From Curtobacterium sp. MCSS17_015 (GTDB taxonomy: Bacteria; Actinomycetota; Actinomycetes; Actinomycetales; Microbacteriaceae), in the NCBI RefSeq assembly GCF_003234265.2, contig NZ_CP126256.1:1612001-1676000 (forward strand): 64,000 bases of DNA. Reading direction: 5' to 3'. The notes below the pieces were generated by a model. It did no database searches. It saw nothing but the letters and a program-made list of their open reading frames with translations, and was not told the origin of the DNA. This document shows, one piece after another, positions 62,034-64,000 of this stretch (position 1 is the first letter of the stretch; every line of letters begins with the position of its first letter). A program made the position numbers and the translations under genes.

Positions 62034-64000
62034 CCACGACCACGACCACGATGCCCACCCCCGCCGACCTCGGCGTCGCGCTCGTGGACGACGCCGACGG
62101 CGAGCTCGCCGTCCCGCTGTCGTCGCTCGTGCGGCTCGCGCTCCGCCGCAACCCGAAGCGGGCGCACCTGCTCGTGTCGACGGTGCTCGCGAAGCACGTG
62201 CCCACCGTGCCGGCCGTGGCGCTCCTGGCCGGGGAGGCGCTCGGTGCCCGCGTGGCCGACGTGCTCGACGGCGGCGCGCGCTTCGACGCCACCGCAGCGG
62301 CACGGTTCCGCGCGGTCCTCGACGCGCAGAACGGCGCCGACGCGACCCGGCCGGACGCCGACGCGCACGACACGCTGCACCGTGCCGCGACGACCCTCCG
62401 GACGGACCTGGCGTCGTCCCGTCCGACGCGCCCCGACGCCCTCGTGCTCGGGTTCGCGGAGACCGCGACCGCCCTCGGCGCGATGGTCGCCGAGACGCTC
62501 GGCGCCGCGACCCTGCACTCCACCCGGCACGAACTCGCCGGTGCGACCGCCGCCGCCGGCTTCGACGAAGCGCACTCCCACGCCACCGCGCACCGTCTGC
62601 TGCCGGCGCACGACGACTGGTTGCCGACGGACGGCACGGTCGTGCTCGTCGACGACGAGCTGAGCACCGGTGCGACGGCGCGCGCCACCATCCGCGCCCT
62701 CCACGCGATCGCGCGGCAGCGGCGGTGGGTGGTCGCCGCGCTCGTCGACCTCCGGTCCGACGCGGACGTCGCCGCCACCGAAGCCCTCGCCGTCGAGCTC
62801 GGCGCGCCGGTGGACGTCGTCGCGCTCGGCCGCGGCCGGGTGACGCTGCCGGCGGGCCTCACCGAGACCGCCGCGGACGTCGTCGCCACGCTGGCCACCC
62901 CGCTCGGTCCGGACACCGCGCCCGGCGGGGTCGTGTCGGACGGGAGGCCCGCTCCGGACCCGGCGCGCACCTCCCGTCCGGACGCGGTCACCGTGCTGAC
63001 CGCAGCGCCGACCGCCGTGGACCGGAGGGGCACATCCGCATCGCGGGTCCGCACGCCGCGCACCGACGTCGAGGGCACGGCCGCCGACCTCGCGGCCGTG
63101 CTCGGCGACGTACCGAGCCGGGTCCTCGTCCTCGGCACCGAGGAGCACATGGCGACGCCGCTCGCACTGGCGGACGCCCTCCGCCGTCGTACCGGAGCCG
63201 ACGTCCGGTCCTCCACGAGCACGCGCTCCCCCGTCGCCGTGCTCGACGACCCCGCATGGCCGATCCGGTCCGGTGTCCGCCACCGGTCACACGACGACAC
63301 CGTGGACGGTCCGGGCGAGCGGTACGCGTACAACGTTCGCGGGTTCGACGCGATCGTCGTCGTCCCGGAGCCCGGCACCGACCGGGCCCGCCTGGAGGGC
63401 GCGGACGGGCTCCTCACGGCCCTGTCCGCCGTGACGTCGCACGTGGTGCTCGTGTCGAGCGCCCTCGACGCCGCCGACACGGCGCGCGCCGACGCCCCCC
63501 AGCAACCGCGGCCGCTCACCGGTCCGTCCTTCGGGTCGTACGAGCCGGACGACGTCACCTGGTTGCTGCAGGACCTCGCCGACGCCGCCCTCGAGGCGGA
63601 CACCGCCGACCGGGAGCGCGCGATCCAACTCGAGGGCGCGAACTACGCCGAGTCGCTGCCGGTCGAGTACGTGCCGTCCGAGGCGTACGAGGCGCTCTAC
63701 CGCGACGCACTCGCCCGATCCGCCGACCGCATCGCCGAATCGGTGGGCGTCGTCACGGACCTCGTGCTACGCGACCGGCCGCGCGCCGTCCTCGTCTCGC
63801 TCGCCCGGGCCGGCACCCCCGTCGGCATCCTCATGCGTCGGTGGGCCGCCGACCAGCGCGGCGTGCGTCTCCAGCACTACACGGCGAGCATCGTCCGGGG
63901 TGTCGGCATCGACGAGACCGCGCTCCGGTGGCTCGCGGCGCACCACGACCCGGCGCAGGTCGTCTTCGTCGACGGGTGGACCGGCAAGGGGGCCATCACG
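62030..64000 (+). CDS. phosphoribosyltransferase-TRSP-StiP-type fusion (partial, runs off right edge)
   Basis: At least 657 residues, open to the window end. The N-terminal PRTase domain (about 1-300) has LGFAETATALGAMVAE and the PRPP loop VVLVDDELSTGATA at about 203-216. A low-complexity linker (304-317) is encoded by a complete palindrome family copy. The TRSP domain follows (about 345-430), with TRSP at 398-401, DPAWPIRSGV and GERYAYNV. From about 499 a second PRTase of the StiP type begins (SFGSYEPDDVTWLLQDLADA), with VDGWTGKGAI at about 648. Start GTG overlaps the lyase stop; an ATG seven codons in is possible. No stop was found in 1971 bases. Two PRTases in one frame is unusual; they are more often separate. 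Confidence 0.87.
   Translation, partial: MTTTTTTMPTPADLGVALVDDADGELAVPLSSLVRLALRRNPKRAHLLVSTVLAKHVPTVPAVALLAGEALGARVADVLDGGARFDATAAARFRAVLDAQNGADATRPDADAHDTLHRAATTLRTDLASSRPTRPDALVLGFAETATALGAMVAETLGAATLHSTRHELAGATAAAGFDEAHSHATAHRLLPAHDDWLPTDGTVVLVDDELSTGATARATIRALHAIARQRRWVVAALVDLRSDADVAATEALAVELGAPVDVVALGRGRVTLPAGLTETAADVVATLATPLGPDTAPGGVVSDGRPAPDPARTSRPDAVTVLTAAPTAVDRRGTSASRVRTPRTDVEGTAADLAAVLGDVPSRVLVLGTEEHMATPLALADALRRRTGADVRSSTSTRSPVAVLDDPAWPIRSGVRHRSHDDTVDGPGERYAYNVRGFDAIVVVPEPGTDRARLEGADGLLTALSAVTSHVVLVSSALDAADTARADAPQQPRPLTGPSFGSYEPDDVTWLLQDLADAALEADTADRERAIQLEGANYAESLPVEYVPSEAYEALYRDALARSADRIAESVGVVTDLVLRDRPRAVLVSLARAGTPVGILMRRWAADQRGVRLQHYTASIVRGVGIDETALRWLAAHHDPAQVVFVDGWTGKGAIT
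62939..62978. repeat. in-frame palindrome family copy inside the PRTase gene
   Basis: GACGGGAGGC (62939-62948) pairs with ACCTCCCGTC (62969-62978), nine of ten bases plus a wobble-type mismatch at the inner end. It encodes a Pro/Arg/Asp-rich linker between the PRTase and TRSP domains. Confidence 0.7.

Noticed and set aside
59916..62303. 795-codon open frame antisense to the Ter cluster lyase region
   Set aside because: Same reason; the sense frames have overlapping starts and stops and known folds.

Overview
This is a contiguous 64 kb chromosomal stretch of a high-GC Gram-positive bacterium. An actinobacterial origin is well supported by qcrCAB-ctaE next to trpD, mshC (mycothiol synthesis), rbpA, pafBC-tatC-helY, GTG starts throughout, four-base ATGA/GTGA gene overlaps, and strong G/C bias at third codon positions. 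The gene set and the absence of Pup-proteasome genes beside pafBC suggest Microbacteriaceae, possibly Curtobacterium-like. That family-level placement is inference.

Layout. 1-4.5 kb: the 3' part of the cytochrome bc1/aa3 cluster (ctaE-qcrC-qcrA-qcrB, minus strand, qcrB cut by the left edge), divergent from trpD. 4.7-9.9 kb: a glycerol/dihydroxyacetone locus with glpF-glpK facing away from dhaK-dhaL-dhaM. 9.9-15.2 kb: an accessory patch with two XRE-regulator/short-chain-dehydrogenase modules, a Cys-rich pentapeptide-repeat protein, a broken DoxX-like gene and an orphan arsC. 15.2-19.5 kb: small membrane protein, Nudix, SDR, NfeD-SPFH pair, rbpA. 19.5-34 kb: a conserved housekeeping block (lnt, helY, tatC, pafC, pafB, lipo-FKBP, trmI, HAD, PAC2, mshC, uppP, M20 peptidase). 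34-54.4 kb: tRNA-Leu(GAG), a Zn-alcohol dehydrogenase, ndh, a DEAD/DEAH helicase, dinB, acyl-CoA dehydrogenase-like, SGNH hydrolase, TetR, a D,D-carboxypeptidase, an rRNA/tRNA methyltransferase, sirtuin, phosphatase, glycosyltransferase, hydrolase, trehalose synthase and a DEDD exonuclease. 54.4-64 kb: a tellurium-resistance-type (Ter) operon with a TerC/DUF475 membrane protein, four TerD-domain proteins, TelA, two unrecognised proteins, a CitE/HpcH-like lyase and a very large phosphoribosyltransferase protein. The last gene runs off the right edge.

The Ter operon is the best candidate for an under-described system. It joins Ca2+-binding TerD proteins and TelA to an apparent biosynthetic module (lyase plus PRTase-TRSP plus a second, StiP-type PRTase in one reading frame). 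This matches the proposed but biochemically unresolved Ter-linked nucleoside-like metabolite pathway.

Two genome-scale patterns cut across the window. First, a family of palindromes has a fixed outer stem, GACGGGAGGC...GCCTCCCGTC. Full copies sit just past gene 3' ends, two are identical 40-bp perfect palindromes about 5.8 kb apart, and related copies lie in frame inside coding linkers (dhaM and the PRTase gene). Second, at least 13 genes have a TANNNT hexamer 6-8 nt before the start codon and mostly no Shine-Dalgarno sequence, which predicts widespread leaderless transcription.
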